Counted from the first letter of the stretch, positions 32,231-44,254 are shown. The stretch is 64,000 bases of DNA from Neoceratodus forsteri (GCA_016271365.2 CM028132.1:586961001-587025000); one strand, 5' to 3'. Numbers and translations: made by a program. Notes: a model not told the origin generated them from the sequence alone.

Positions 32231-34740
32231 TTGACTGTGTCCTGTCTTCACAATGCCACCACATTATGTATGTTTGCACCCTACTAGGGCCATCACATGA
32301 TCTACTACATCTGTAAGATCTGCCCCACAAAATCCCCACCAAAGTTTGTCTGATTTAGGTTGCTCAAGTCTCTGGAGCTCTCTTCCCTACTAGACTATCT
32401 TTGAGCTATTGACTGGTCAGCACTCATGTTATCCCCCAATATAGATGTTGCTCTAATCTCTTTCATGGAAAAATTCATTGCAGCATGTGACAAACGTGCC
32501 CGCTTAGGAGGTCTTGTGTCCCTGGTTCCCAACTTCCCTAGATCTCTGCAGAGGTCACTAACCTGCTCAAAGCTTCTGACTGCCTTGCATTTCCACAAAG
32601 TCATGTGCTGTCCTGAGGACTTGTTGAGACACAAACAAGTATGTAACACCAGCATTAAGGCCACCAGACAGGCCATGTCAATGTTCTTCACTTATAACCA
32701 TCAGGACAACTTAAAATTCCCTAATAGGCTCTGAAAGATGATTTGCTCCATTCTTGACATCCCCCACCCAGTCTACCTCCCCATCCTCAAACTAAGACAT
32801 TCACCTAATGTATTTCTGACATAATTGATGTCACCAACACCTCTAAAGATTTCTTCACATCCTGTGCCCTCTTACTATTGTTCTTCCTGTCTCCTTCCCC
32901 TCCTGCCAGCTATGTTACCCCCCCATGGCTCCCATCCTTTACCCAGCAGCTTTTTCTTTCCACCAATCTCCTCTGAGACCAACCTCACTGGCTTACTGTC
33001 CCAGTTCCTTTAAGGGGCACAGCCCTGCTGAATACTAATCTACTTACTCTTTTTTCACCAGCCATCACTGCCCCTCATGTCTCCCTTTTCAGTCATTTTT
33101 TCCAACTTGGGTCTGTCCCAGTCCTGAAAGCAGGCTAATGCTGCCCCCCCCCCCCCAAAGAGGGTGACTATTTCTCTCCAGGCAATTACCAGCCCATTTC
33201 TCTTCTCCCTCTTCTGGCAGGGTGCAGGAATAATATGTTCTCTCCCACCTAGCAACCTAACATTACTCCTCTTCTTTCCTGTATCCAGTTCAATCTAGCT
33301 TCTGCACACACCATTCCACCATCTCTTCCCTCCACTGAATCATGGACACTATGCTGAAAGGCATGAACCAGAGCTTGTTCACCACAGCTTTTTTCATAGA
33401 CCTAGCAAAGGCCTTTGATACCATGGTCCACCACCTTTTCTTGGATACATTAGTTGCATCATGTCCATCTGACTAGGTGATCAAGTGGTTCCACTATAAC
33501 TTCTCAGGCTGGCTCTAGTTGGTTCTGGTTGGTGATGCTTATCCCCCTCCTTCCCATCAAAGCCAGTGTCCCCCATGGCACCATTCTTGGTCCAGTCCTT
33601 TTCTCCATCTTCTCAAATGACCTCCCTTCCACCTGTGTCTCCTTGCACATCTGCATGTATGCCTATAAAACAGTTCTAGTCCCTTCTGGTGCTTCATTAC
33701 CTAGACTGAAATCATCACTCCAGCATGACTTTGACAATGTCCAGCACTGGTTCAACTCAAGCCAGCTTTAGCTGAATTCAAAAAGATTATCTTCCTAACT
33801 TTTGGCATTAGACAGAAACTAGCAATGCTCCAAGATACCCCTGTCTGTAAGACTTTGGATGGCAACCTACTAGAAGTGGTACCACACTTCAAGTGCTCAT
33901 GGGAGTTGCTGGACAAGAACCTTAGCTTTTCAGCCCACATTAAAGTCATGCAGAAGAAACTTTGCCCTAAGCTTGGTGTGCTGTACCACAACAAAACCCA
34001 CCTCCCTCCCTTCCAGTCAGCCAAGAGATCACCCTCAAGATTATCTTGCTGGTGTATGACTTATACAGATGTAGTCTACAGTGTTGCCCCAAAGTCTACA
34101 GTTGCCAGGCTGGACTTAATTTTTCATATATATCACACAGACTGGAAGCACTCACAGCGACCCAAAAATAGAAGGCTGTAAACTGTACAAGAATAGATTT
34201 TATTAGCTGGTCCAGAGCACAAAAAGCAACCAAACAGATCCCGATGCTTCATGTCCAAAACTGGCGATTCATCAGGGGCCTCCTGTTTCATTACTTCTGC
34301 CACTTCACTTTTAGTGTTCCATCTCTTGCCCTGCTCTTCTCTCTATACAAACATCTCTCATACCTCTCAAGATGGCCAAATATTGGCTTGCTACTGCTTA
34401 TCCTCTCTCTCTCTCTTTCTTTCCCCTCTCCTTAACCCTGTCATCCCAACTGCCTGCTCCCTCCAGTCATCCAGTGCTCATTCCTTTCAAATCCCTCTCT
34501 GTAAATCTGTAGCAAGCCAGTCTGCTTTCTCTGTCTGTCTCCCAACACTGTTGAATAACCTCCCCCACCCCATCCATCTCTTATCCTCCCTGCACTCTCT
34601 CAAACCACTCTTACTGGCACACTTCTCAAAAGTCTCCAGTGCCATGCCCTATTCAACCACTCCCCTGTTTACCCAGTTTGTCTCTTACCTTAATGTATAG
34701 CTTATAACTCAGTACACTATGTAATTTGAATTTTACACCA
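32231..34740 (+). mobile_element. Second L2-like LINE, linker through C-terminus, heavily decayed
   Basis: Recognisable pieces: 'ITSPFLFSLFWQGA' where NYRPISLLP is expected; 'FIDLAKAFDTMVHHLFLDTL' near 33396 (block A, catalytic Asp kept); '[22 protein letters not shown]' (block B, GVPQG read as SVPHG); and MYAYKTVLVPS, where block C FADDT is degraded to AYKTV. The C-terminal frame (34251-34697) ends in a LPTLLNNLPHPIHLLSSLHSLKPLL block equal to the L2 'P.lWNsLP' block. 5' domains are not recognisable. The 3' UTR continues past the CR1-C insertion to 38755. Confidence 0.7.
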
Positions 34741-34855
34741 CCATGATTTTGTTAAAATGTCTTGTCACAAGTAGATTGCACATGCCTCTAGCTCTCTTCC
34801 TTGCTTCACCTATAACCAATGTATTTTGCATACTTTCTACATAGCTGTTTCATTT

Positions 34856-35275
34856 TTCTGGAATGTTTTACTTGTACCTTGATTTTGTTGTTCATGTACT
34901 GGAATGTTTTACTTGTACCTTGATTTTGTTGTTCAAGTACTGGAATGTTTTACTTGTACCTTGATTTTGTTGTTCATGTACTGGAATGTTTTACTTGTAC
35001 CTTGATTTTGCTGTTCATGTACTGGAATGTTTTACTTGTACCTTGATGTTGTTGTTCATGTTGTTCACTGGACTGTTACTTGTATCTTGATTTTGTTGTT
35101 CGTGTACTGGAATGTTTTACTAGTACCTTGATTTTGTTGTTCATGTACTGGAATGTTTTACTAGTACCTTGATTTTGTTGCTCATGTACTGGACTGTTTT
35201 ACTTGTATCTTGATTTTGTTGTTATGTACTGGAATGTTTTACTTGTACCTTGATTTTGTTGTTCGTATACTGGAA
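34856..35275 (+). repeat. 41-bp minisatellite in the L2-like 3' UTR
   Basis: About ten units of 41 bases, each with GGAATGTTTTACTTGTACC and TTGATTTTGTTGTTCATG. Some carry small changes (ACTAGTACC, one short unit near 35050-35080). A further unit lies at about 38583-38625 beyond the CR1-C insertion, showing the array was split. Confidence 0.95.
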
Positions 35276-35360
35276 TATGAACATACGAACATACGAAATT
35301 TGCCAGCAGATAAAGGCCTAGAGGTCTATCAAGTCTGCTCGAATGTGTAGCTAGCACCCC

Positions 35361-37291
35361 TTATTCTGCAGCTGCTCCTCCCTCCCACCCTTCCCCTTCA
35401 TTAACCCTCCCCGTTGTCCTGTCCCATCCTCGTTTGAAGCAGTCCACTGTTCTACTGCATACCACTTCAGCAGGTAACGCATTCCACCCAGCCACCACCC
35501 TCTCTATAAAAAAGTGTCTCCTCATCTCCCTCCTGAACCTTCCTCGCTCCAGTCTCATATCATGGCCCCTGGTGACCCTCCCCTCCCTTACTTTGAACAG
35601 CCCCTCTGTACCCGTCTTGTTTATTCCTTTCATGTATTTAAAGGTTTCAATCATGTCACCCCTGTCTCTCCTCTCCTCCAGTGAGTACATGTTCAACTCC
35701 TTCAACCTCCTTTCGTATGATAAGTCCCCCAGCCCCTTGATCATCTTTGTCGCCCTGCGCTGCACCCCCTCCAGTAACTTAATGTCCCTCTTCAGATACG
35801 GATGCCAGTACTGCACGCAGTACTCCAGGTGTGGTCTAACTAATGACATATACAGTGGCAGAATCACCTCCCTCCTCCTCGAGATATACCCTTGCAATAC
35901 AACCTAGCATTTTGTTGGCCTTGCAGCTGCCTTCCTACATTGTGCCGAGTTGTTCATTGACCCTGTAATGAGCACACCCAGATCCTTCTCCTCCTCTGTC
36001 TGGGCTAGCTGCACTCCCCCCAGCTGGTAACTCCTCCTTGGGTTCTTCATCCCAAAATGCAGCACCTTGCACTTTTTGGCATTAAAGCCCAGTTTCCAGG
36101 TGTCTGACCAGGTTTCAAGCTTTGCCAGATCATCCTGCAACCCCTGCCATCCCCCTAGGTCATTCACCACCGCGCCTACCTTGGTATCATCAGCAAACAG
36201 ACTGATCTTGCTCTTGATGTCCCATGATATGTCTGCAATGAATATCCCAAACAACACTGGTCCCAACACTGAGTCCTGTGGAACACAGCTCGTCACTGCC
36301 CTTGGGTGTGAGGCTCCCCACCCACCACCACCCTCTGTTGCCTTCCCTGCAGCCAGTTTCCTACCCATCTCACCAGCTTTGCACCTGCCCCTCTGCCTAT
36401 TAACTTCCTTCCCAGCCTTCCATGTGGCACTGAGTCGAATGCCTTACTGAAGTCCAGATAAAGGACATCCACTGCATGGCCCCTGTCCAGTTGCCTAGTT
36501 ACCCAGTCATAGAACTCGACCAGGTTGGTTTGGCAGGATCTGCCACATATGTAGCCATGTTGTCTGTTGTCCTGTAGTCCTTTGGCCTCTAGAAGGGCCA
36601 CCAGCCTCTCCTTCAGGATAGTCTCCATTAGCTTACCCACGATGGATGTGAGGCTCACTGGTCTGTAGTTTCCCGGTTCATCCTTGGGGCCACTCTTGTG
36701 GAGGGGCACCACATGAGCCATCCTCCAGTCCTGAGGTACACACCCCAGATGTAGTGAAGGGCATTAAATAGGTCTGCCAAAGGTCCTGCAAGGACCTCTT
36801 GCCAGCTCTTTCAGTACCCTGGGGTGGGTGCCATCTGAGCCTGGCGCCTTGTCCACCCTCAGTGCCTTCAAACCCTCTCTGAACTCTGCTCTCCATGATT
36901 TCCCCATCTGTCACCACTCCCCCGCTTCTGCCATTTCTCCCACCTTGGGTGTCACCCCCCTCTTCTCTTTAGTAAATACTGAGCAGAAGTACTCATTTAG
37001 TGCTTCCGCCTTATCGCACCCTGCTTCCACCCAACCCCCCTCCTTCCTAATCCTTACTATGTGGTCCTTACAGCTCCTTTTCTCCCTGATGTACTTATAG
37101 AAGTCCTTCTCCCCCTTCTTAATGCCTTGTGCCAGCCTGAGTTCCGTAGATGCTTTGGCTCCCCTTACTGCCCTTGTCCCCTCCTTCGATTCTGTCAAGT
37201 ACTCCTCCCTGTACTCCCCCTTCCTTGTTTTCTTGTACTTCCTAAAGGCAGCTCTTTTCCTCCTTACCTTTTCCATGACCTCCTTGCTCAA
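35361..37291 (-). pseudogene. CR1-C ORF2 linker, RT and C-terminal region
   Basis: LNEYFCSVFTKEK ends the linker. RT pieces: VVPLHKSGPKDEPGNYRPVS (block 2); SCQTNLVEFYDWVTRQLDRG; VLYLDFSKAFDSVPHGRL (block A intact); [15 protein letters not shown] (block B, with G of PQG replaced by D); SLFADDTKVG (block C, codons 36186-36197, both Asp kept); and WKLGFNAKKCKVLHFG. The C-terminal frame holds [28 protein letters not shown] and LEERRDRGDMIETFKYM. Three frameshifts break it. It is one of the two best-preserved RTs here. Confidence 0.9.
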
Positions 37292-37652
37292 CCAGATCGG
37301 TTTCTTAGCCCTAGCCTTCTTGCTCTGGGCTTTGCAGCAGTTTTGGTTGCCTCCACTATCCCCCAGCTTTATGAGCTCCCACCTCTCTGGTTAGTGTCCA
37401 TACTAGATTGAATTCTGGCCAGGTGCGCTTTACCATTTCCCCATCCTCTCAAAGTCGCCCTCCTGAAGTCCAGCACTATTGTGAAAGATTCCACCCTTCC
37501 TTGCCCATATCCAATGTGAGCCATACTGGTGGTCACCCTGACAGCGGTTCCTCCACTGTAAGTTCTCTCACAAAGTCCCCATTTGCCAGCACAAGGTCAA
37601 GGGTATTTTCTAACCTGGTTGGTTCACTGACCATTTGCAGCAGGAAGCTGTC

Positions 37653-38129
37653 CTAGAAGGCATCCAGCAGTACCTGCTCCCTTCTGTTCCTGGTTGTTGG
37701 GGTGCTCCAGTCCACTCCTGGCATGTTGAAGTCCCCCACAATCACCACATTACCCTTCTCGCAGGTCCTCCTGATCTGTCCCGCTAGTTCCATGTCTAAC
37801 TCCTCCATCTGAGATGGTGGCCTATACATCACTCCCATTCTAAGAATCCTATTCTTGGAATCCTGGATTTGCATCCAAAGTTACTCCATACTACCCTCCT
37901 CCCCTTCCTCCCTTACACACTTCAGTCCTTCCTTCACATATAGTGCCACCCCCCCTCCTTTCCCAATCACTCTGTCCCTACGAAATACTCTGTACTCTGG
38001 TACAGACAGGTACCAGTCATTGTATTGGGTGGCCCATGTTTCCATGATGACTGCAATGTCCACCTCTCCCATGAGAACCTGTAACTCTGCAGTTTTCCTC
38101 CCAAGGCTCCTAGCATTAAGGGTAACCAC
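37653..38129 (-). pseudogene. CR1-C ORF2 endonuclease
   Basis: LNARSLGRKTAELQVL (N-terminal block), DIAVIMETWATQ (E-T-W with catalytic Glu), GGGVALYVKEGL, then past one stop MGVMYRPPSQ and VVIVGDFNMPGVDW (GDFN). Only one stop (about 37878) separates two long frames, so the coding sequence is fairly well preserved. The terminal SDH block is not visible before the linker. Confidence 0.85.
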
Positions 38130-38279
38130 CTTCCACCCTTCCCCCCATCCTGCCCTCCTTTCCTAGCATCACCAACAGTACTTGCCATTTGTCCTTTGAC
38201 ACTGTTATGGGGGGTAAGTTCATATGGTTTCCCAACCTGTGGTCTCAGCATATCTCTTCCCCAACTGCCACCCCCCACT

Positions 38280-38575
38280 CCTAGTTTAAATTCCCAACTT
38301 CCTCTATGTACTCCTCCATCCTCTGTTTCAACACTTTCTTTCCCTCCTCACTCAAGTGTAGTCTGTCTTTGGCATAGAGACTACTGTCCTCCCAGGTCCC
38401 TCCCCACCCCCCAACAGCCCATACCCTTTAGCACAACACCAGGTTCTTAGCCATCCATTAAATTCCTCTATTTACAGCTTTCTTGTTGTGCTTGCCTTTG
38501 GCACAGGAAGTATCTCTGAAAAAGTTACTGATCTTCCTGCCCCCTCACATAATTGTGCTAGTTCCTCAAACTTTT
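38280..38575 (-). pseudogene. CR1-C ORF1 C-terminus, SGNH-esterase-like
   Basis: Minus-strand codons read SVTFSEILPVPKAS, then after one stop EEFNGWLRTWC, and after a frameshift SSLYAKDRLHLSEEGKKVL and a stop. K-D-R-L-H is the Asp-x-x-His esterase block. The same order of blocks is seen in CR1-A ORF1, which supports the assignment. The N-terminal half is absent. Confidence 0.75.
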
Positions 38576-38580
38576 TTCCT

Positions 38581-38755
38581 CAAAATTTTACTTGTAACTT
38601 GATTTTGTTGTTCATGTACAAGCACCCACAGTTGTCATTATATTTGATATTGCTGTTTCACTCCCTACTGTATCCCATCCCCTGGTTCACACCTAAAATG
38701 TGCTCAAGCTTAATGAGCCTATACTGGTCACCAAATTAAAAAAAAGTAAATAAAA
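38581..38755 (+). mobile_element. 3' end of the second L2-like LINE, beyond the CR1-C insertion
   Basis: Starts with a 41-bp-type unit (38583-38625) and ends 'tggttcacacctaaaatgtgctcaagc..ctatactggtcaccaaatt' plus an A-rich TAAATAAAAAAG tail, the same layout as at about 20690-20760. Confidence 0.75.
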
Positions 38756-38789
38756 AAGAAATAGGACACAGTGAGTCCAATTAAATTAA

Positions 38790-39795
38790 CATTACTCAGG
38801 TGAAGGAGAAATGTTGATCGGGATGCTGCAGGGATCAGTGCTGGGACCAATATTGTTCCAAATATTTGTAATGGACATGGGGAAGAAGTTAGCTGCTGGT
38901 TTCCAAAATTCATAAATGACATCACTCAAGGTGGGGGGGGGGTGCTGGAAACTGTGAACCAGGTTAAAGATTTAAAAGCAAACCTAAACAAAATAAACGA
39001 CTGGACAAAAAGATGGGGAAGGAAACTCAATAAGGATAAATGCAAGGTAATGCACGTAAGGGAAAACATCACAAACGAAAGGTACTATTTGGTAGAGACA
39101 GAGTTACAAGGAACAGAGAAGGAAAAAGACCTAGGGATGACCATAAGAAGCAGACTAACACACACTGTACACTATAGGGAGATAAATAAAGTCAACAGAG
39201 TTATGGGATGTATTAAAAGGAACTGTATTTCTAGACATAGGAACATAGAGATGTCTGAACAGTAAGCTGGTGAGACCATACTTGGACTACAGTTCACAGT
39301 TCTAGTTCCCATATTTGGAAGGGGGATAACATAATACTTGAAATAGTGCAGAGACAGGCCACAAAGGCCCTTTGCCAAATGGAAAAACAAAGTTACAAGC
39401 AAAAATTGAAACAACTGGGGTTGATGAGACTAGAGGATACATATCTAAGGGGTGAGCTTGTTTGTACTATATGTATAATATCAGCAGAAATGATAGGCCT
39501 AATACCATGATATGAGGGGCACAAATACCAACGATCAGAGGGCAAACAGTTGAAAATAAGCAGTTTCAGAACAAAAAAACGCAAGTTCTTTACACAAAGG
39601 TTCATGAGAATCTGGAAAACTCTACAAGAGTCAGTACTAGATAACAAAAATAGGTCTATCGTTAAAAAAAACATATTAACAACATATTCTTGAACTGAGT
39701 GGCCAAAGATTCTATCACTAAGAAATGGAGAGGGGGGGATATGGGTGGGTCTCTAGCCATCTTCTGCCTACAGACCATAGTATTGGCTATAGTGC
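38790..39795 (+). pseudogene. CR1-D: RT 3' half and C-terminus of a distinct CR1-like LINE
   Basis: MLQGSVLGPILFQIFVMDMGK (block B) is followed, after a damaged block C, by a long frame (38942-39262): DLKANLNKINDWTKRWGRKLNKDKCKVMHV and EKDLGMTIRSRLTHTVHYREINK, the usual post-RT blocks. VRPYLDYSSQF-like codons follow at about 39270. The 3' end near 39770 ('ccatcttctgcctacagacc') differs from the CR1-A and CR1-C types. It is 5' truncated. Confidence 0.75.
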
Positions 39796-40430
39796 ATTAT
39801 AAAATGACAGGGTAAAATCATGTAACCTGATTTGCTCTTATTTATGTGTAAAATATGATTTACACATGGTTAAAAAAAAGGACTGCTCAGAAGTGAAAAG
39901 TCTGCAACACAGATCAATGGGTATTTGGAACACAGGCATTTCAGTTAGCCCCCTACTGCCAGAACTGATCTTCCACCACAAATATGGCTGCTACCTTTAC
40001 ACTGTAAAAAAAAACTTCAGCTGGGCCCTAGAAATAAAACTACCTTAAATAAAAAATAAAACAAATTAGTTAAATGTTTTACCCTGATTACCAGACTCTC
40101 TTCATATACATAAACAAATGATAAAAAATAAACATTGTTTATAGTTTTCACTACAACTGTTTCTTTGCTGACAGTAAGAAATCCCCCTTCTATCTTTACC
40201 TGCTTATCAGGGAACTCTCTTCTTCTTGCCCTGACAGTGAGATAATTGAGTCTCTGGCTGTAACAAAGGCCTTTGTTGTCTGTGTGTACAGTGTATTGGG
40301 AGAGAAACCTTCTGCTAGTGGAACTGAGCAGAATTTTGAATTCATGTATTCTGTGGTGAACATTCCATGATAAACATTCCATACCTGAATGTGGAGAACA
40401 ACAGAGAAAAAAAAAACAGGACGAAGAAAG
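39796..40430. other. Spacer with a 24-bp palindrome
   Basis: ATGTGTAAAATATGATTTACACAT (39844-39867): nine-base arms around a short loop. The phrase 'gtgtaaa..tttacac' also occurs in the palindrome at 43326-43492. No gene is recognised. Confidence 0.4.
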
Positions 40431-40431
40431 T

Positions 40432-41152
40432 GACTTGGATGTCAACATACCAGGGTACACAATCTACAGGAGGGACAGAAAGGGAAGAAGAGGAGGAGGA
40501 GGAGGAGTAGCTCTCTGTGTAAGGGAAAGGATCAAAGCAACAGAACTAAAGGGTAAACAGGGAAGAGAGGAGGCACTGTGGGTCACCCTGGAGACTGGAA
40601 ATGGCACCACAATCCGCACAGGGGTTGTATACAGACCCCTGTCTCAGAGGGAGGAAATGGGCAAGGAAATGATAGAATGCATCCTTGGCAGAGAAAGGGA
40701 TGATATTGCTGATGGGGGGCCTGAATATGCCAGATGTTAACTGGAGCACCTTTGCTGCAGCCACATCCAAGAGCAGGGCCATTCTTGATGCCCTATAGGG
40801 GGCATGCCTCAGACAGCTAGTTTTGGAACCCACTCAAGAGGGAGCAATCTTAGACCTGGTACTCTCAAATGGGGACAGAGACAGGATCTCTGATCTTGAA
40901 GTGGGTAGCCATCTGGGAACAAGCGACCACCAAACAGTGTGGTTCACGATAAACTTAGCTGTAGAGTCAAGCCATACAAAAGTGAAGATACTAGACTTCA
41001 GGAGGGCTGATTTTGTCAAAATGGGAGTGTGCCTCAGAAAAGCACTAGCAAACAGGCAAAAAGGTGGGGTGGCGCAACAATGGGGAGACATCAAAACCGC
41101 CATCACAGAGGCAACGAACCATTGTGTGAAGCAAATAAACAAATCAAAATGA
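40432..41152 (+). pseudogene. CR1-B ORF2 endonuclease
   Basis: DVNIPGYTIYRRDRK, GGGVALCVRERIK, TIRTGVVYRPLSQ, then a frameshift where GDFN is expected ('DGGPEYARC'; the other frame reads GGLNMPDVNW), then TQEGAILDLVLSN and LGTSDHQTVW (terminal Asp-His block). The N-terminal NxR and E-T-W blocks are missing by truncation. Confidence 0.85.
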
Positions 41153-41154
41153 AA

Positions 41155-43040
41155 GAAAAAAACACTATGGTTCTCAAAAGAAGTGGTGGGGAAGGTTAGG
41201 GAGAAAAAGATAGCATTCAGGAAGTATAAGAAAACACAGAAGGAGCAGGACTGAGAACTGTACCAGTTAAAGCAGAAGGAAGCAGGGAGGCAGTCAGAAT
41301 TGCAAAGGCCCAAACTGAGGAAAAGATAGCCAACTCAGTTAAGAAGGGGGATAAAACCTTTTATTGGTACATTAGGGAGCAAAGAAAGACTGAGGCAGGG
41401 ATACTGAGGCTGAATAAAGAGGAAGGTGGTTGGGCAGAGAGTGACAGTGAAAAAGCAGGGATACTGAATGAATACTTCTGCTCAGTATTCACAATGGAAG
41501 AGCAGGGGGAGATACCTAATCCAGTCAATAGAAGCACTCTGGATAGGGGGGTTGATATTAGTCCTTTCACAGAAGAAAGGGTTCTGAAAGAACTCTTAAA
41601 ACTGAAGGTGGATAAAGCAATGACGCCTGATGGGATTCACCCCAGAATTCTAAAAGAACTAAGGGAAGAACTAGTAACACCGCCGACTTCCCTTTTTAAT
41701 AAATCATGGGAGGATGGTGTGGTACCTGAGGACTGGAGGAGGGTGGATGTGATTTCCCATCATAAAAGTGGGAGCAAGACAGAGGCAGGAAACTACAGAC
41801 CTGTCATTTTGACCTCAGTGATAGGGAAAATGATGGAATCACTTCTGAAGGAAAGAACTGTTGAGTACCTAGAGGTCAGTGGGGCACAGGACCCAAGGCA
41901 GCATGGATTCACAGCAGGAAGGTCATGTCAGACAAAACTAATAGATTTCTTTGACTGGGTGACCAAAGTAGTAGACCAGGGAGAGGCTGTGTACATGGTC
42001 TACCCAGACTTTAGCAAGGCATTTGACACAGTCCCTCACAAAAGATTAATAAACAATTTAGCTAGCCTGGGAGTGGGTCCCAGGGTGGTAGCCTGAGTGA
42101 AACACTGGCTGGACAACAGGACACAGAGGGTAATAGTAAATGGAGTCCACAGTGAAGAAAGGGGGGTTACTAGTGGGGTACCGCAGGGTTCAATACTGAG
42201 GACAGTCCTTTTAAAAATCTTTATAAGTGACATTGCAGAGGGACTGGAAGGAAAAGTATGTCTCTTTGCAGATGACACAAAGATCTGCAACAGGGTTGAT
42301 ATGCAAGGTGGGGTGGAAAGGATGAAAAGGGACTTGGCAAGGTTGGACGAATGGTCAAATATATGGCAGCTTAGATTCAATGCAAAGAAGTGCAAAGTAA
42401 TGCACCTGAGAAACAAAAACCCAGGGGAAGAGTACACAATGGGGGTGAAATACTGACAATAACAAAAATGGAAAGGGACCTGGGGTAGTCATATCAGATG
42501 ACCTAAAGGTGGGCCAGTAATGTGAGAAGGCAGTAAGGTGGGCTGGGGGGATACTGGGATGCATAGGAAGAGGCATCACCAGTAGAAAATAAGAAGTTGT
42601 TGGCCCTCTGTACAGACAGTTGGTAAGACCACATCTGGAGTATTGTGCACAGTTCTGGAGACACCATCTCCACAAAGACATAGACAGGGTGGAGGCTGTC
42701 CAGAGGAAGGCAACCAAAATGGTGCAGGGTCTGCACCAGAAGACATATGAAGAAAGACTAAAGGATCTTAAGATGTATAGCCTCGAGGAAAGGAGGGGGG
42801 CACATGATAGAAACTTTCAAATACCTCAAGGGAATCAACAAAGTCCAAGAGGGCAGCATCTTTCAGAAAAGAGATGTGCAAGAACAAGGGCACAATTTGA
42901 AGATAGAGGGGGGGAAGGCTCAGAAGTAATGTGAAGAAGTATTTCTTCACAGACAGAGTTGTAGATGCATGGAACAACCTTCCTGAGGAGGTTGTAGAGT
43001 CAAAAACAGTGGGGCAATTCAAGAATGCATGGGACAGACA
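41155..43040 (+). pseudogene. CR1-B ORF2 linker, RT and C-terminal region
   Basis: LNEYFCSVFTMEEQG leads to the RT. Frame 41494-42456 is open except for one TGA at 42094-42096. Blocks: KAMTPDGIHPRILKEL; WRRVDVISHHKSGSKTEAGNY; RPVILTSVIGKMMESLLK; QDPRQHGFTAGRSCQTKL; VYMVYPDFSKAFDTVPHKRL (block A); [15 protein letters not shown] (block B); [13 protein letters not shown] (block C, FADD at 42265-42276, intact); and WQLRFNAKKCKVMHL. The C-terminal frame (42620 on) has [13 protein letters not shown]. All catalytic Asp are present, yet stops and shifts make it non-functional. Confidence 0.9.
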
Positions 43041-43185
43041 TAAGGCAATTCTAGTGGGGGTAGGAGGAAGTAGGCTGTTGGTTAACTAGGATCTGCAGCT
43101 TATCCGTTAGGTAGGGAAATGGGCAGACTAAGTGGGCCAAGTGGTCCTTATCTGCCATCAGATTCTCTATTTCTATGTTTAATAC

Positions 43186-43325
43186 AATGACATCATCAGT
43201 GACATCACTTGCAGTGGGGGGGGGAAGGACTATTTAATCACAAATGCACACAAGTAAATCAATTTTTTCTACATATAAACATGGTTTTCCCAATAGTCAA
43301 AAGTAAAAAAAAAAAGAAGCCCATT
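43186..43325. other. Spacer
   Basis: G-run and AT-rich sequence after the CR1-B tail. Nothing recognised. Confidence 0.4.
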
Positions 43326-43492
43326 TTATAAGCGCACTAAGGCACTCAGGGGTGTGTGTAAACCATATTTTACAGCACAGCCAGCAACTGAAGTCACTTG
43401 CCCTTTGGTCTTGTGCCTTACTGTGCCTCTGGCCATGCTGTGACATATGGTTTACACACATCCCTGAGTGCCTTATTGCTTATGCGTTATAA
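43326..43492. mobile_element. 167-bp palindromic MITE-like element
   Basis: The left arm (TTATAAGCGCACTAAGGCAC, then 'tcaggggtgtgtgtaaaccatat..tacagca') pairs with the right arm (complements of 'ttataacgcataagcaataaggcactcagggatgtgtgtaaaccatatgtcacagca'). The loop is about 55 bases. It is bounded by TTATAA on both sides. TA-type duplication is possible but not provable. Superfamily unknown. Confidence 0.7.
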
Positions 43493-43814
43493 AGCCGGGA
43501 GTATTTCACTGCATGACAGACATGTTTGGTGATTTAAACATTTTTGATCCATGTAGTAAACCTGTCCTTAATTTTACTTAATTATAGACATTCACAATTA
43601 TTTCCAACAAACCTAAATAAAAGTCTTATATCAAATAAAAGTTTTTGTTTTCTTTTTCTTTTTGAACTGTCTGCAAACTATTGTGGCAAAAATAATGCTT
43701 TGACTATAAGCTATGATATTTGGCATCAATACATCCCTATGTTTCTGGTTTTACTAGATACTGGTCAAAGAGCAAGCAGTGTAGGCTGAAACAGAGTGTA
43801 TGAACAATGATTCT
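43493..43814. other. No recognisable feature
   Basis: AT-rich sequence. The open frame at 43544-43786 has no recognisable signature. Confidence 0.3.
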
Positions 43815-43985
43815 TTGCTGCAGTGCCAAAACACAATAGAAGAATGCCAAACTCAGGCCACAAGTCCCAAACAAGCTGTCACGCTATGTGGTTAAATGGG
43901 TGTCCTGATGTGGGATTTGAACTGCGATCTCTTGGGTCATGGAGGTTCTGCATTCTAACTGCCAAATCATTCTGCCTCCCAAGGA
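43815..43985 (-). mobile_element. tRNA-derived SINE, reverse strand
   Basis: Read on the minus strand: 'gggaggcagaatgatttggcagttagaatgcagaacc' (head and A-box region), then 'cgcagttcaaatcccacatc' (B box). The core is poorly preserved. It faces the SINE at 44008, head to head. Confidence 0.65.
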
Positions 43986-44007
43986 GCTATTTGTCTTGTT
44001 TGTAAAC

Positions 44008-44175
44008 AGAAAGAGGCAGTGTAGTCTTTTGGTTACAACGCTGGCTTGGGATGCAGGGCATCACAGGCTCAAACCCCTATAAAGTCAAATACAGTACTCT
44101 CTGTGTGATCTTGAACAAGTCACTTCACTTCTCAGTGTTCCTGTTCACCCAATTATGATATGTAGAAGCACAGCC
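44008..44175 (+). mobile_element. tRNA-derived MIR/CORE-like SINE
   Basis: The head 'agaggcagtgtagtcttttggttacaacgctgg' leads to a B box region (AGGCTCAAACCCC) and a core 'tctgtgtgatcttgaacaagtcacttcacttctcagtgttcctg'. No L2-like tail remains. Confidence 0.75.
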
Positions 44176-44254
44176 CAACCGAAAATGAGCAGATGCATCA
44201 CAGTACGGCAATTCTGGGTAAATTTATTTATTTATTCCTTGTTGATAATTGGAC

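Larger units (their letters stand above)
35276..38580 (-). mobile_element. CR1-C, reverse strand, 3.3 kb, inserted in the 41-bp minisatellite
   Basis: It reads right to left: ORF1 C-terminus (about 38575-38285), ORF2 endonuclease (38129-37653), linker (37291-36911), RT (36721-35904), C-terminal region (35897-35361) and a 3' end with (TTCGTATG)-type repeats at about 35276-35300. Both sides are minisatellite sequence. This tail differs from the ATTCTGTG tail of CR1-A/B. The 3' end of a relative lies at 63828-64000. It is 5' truncated within ORF1. Confidence 0.9.
40431..43185 (+). mobile_element. CR1-B, best-preserved CR1 in the window, 2.75 kb
   Basis: It starts inside the endonuclease (5' truncated) and runs through linker, RT, C-terminal region and 3' UTR to the CR1 terminus ('agtgggccaagtggtccttatctgccatcagattctc', then TTTCTATG). 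Its 3' end equals the CR1-A and CR1-E type. G runs and small frameshifts break the ORF, but protein identity is readable throughout. Confidence 0.9.
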
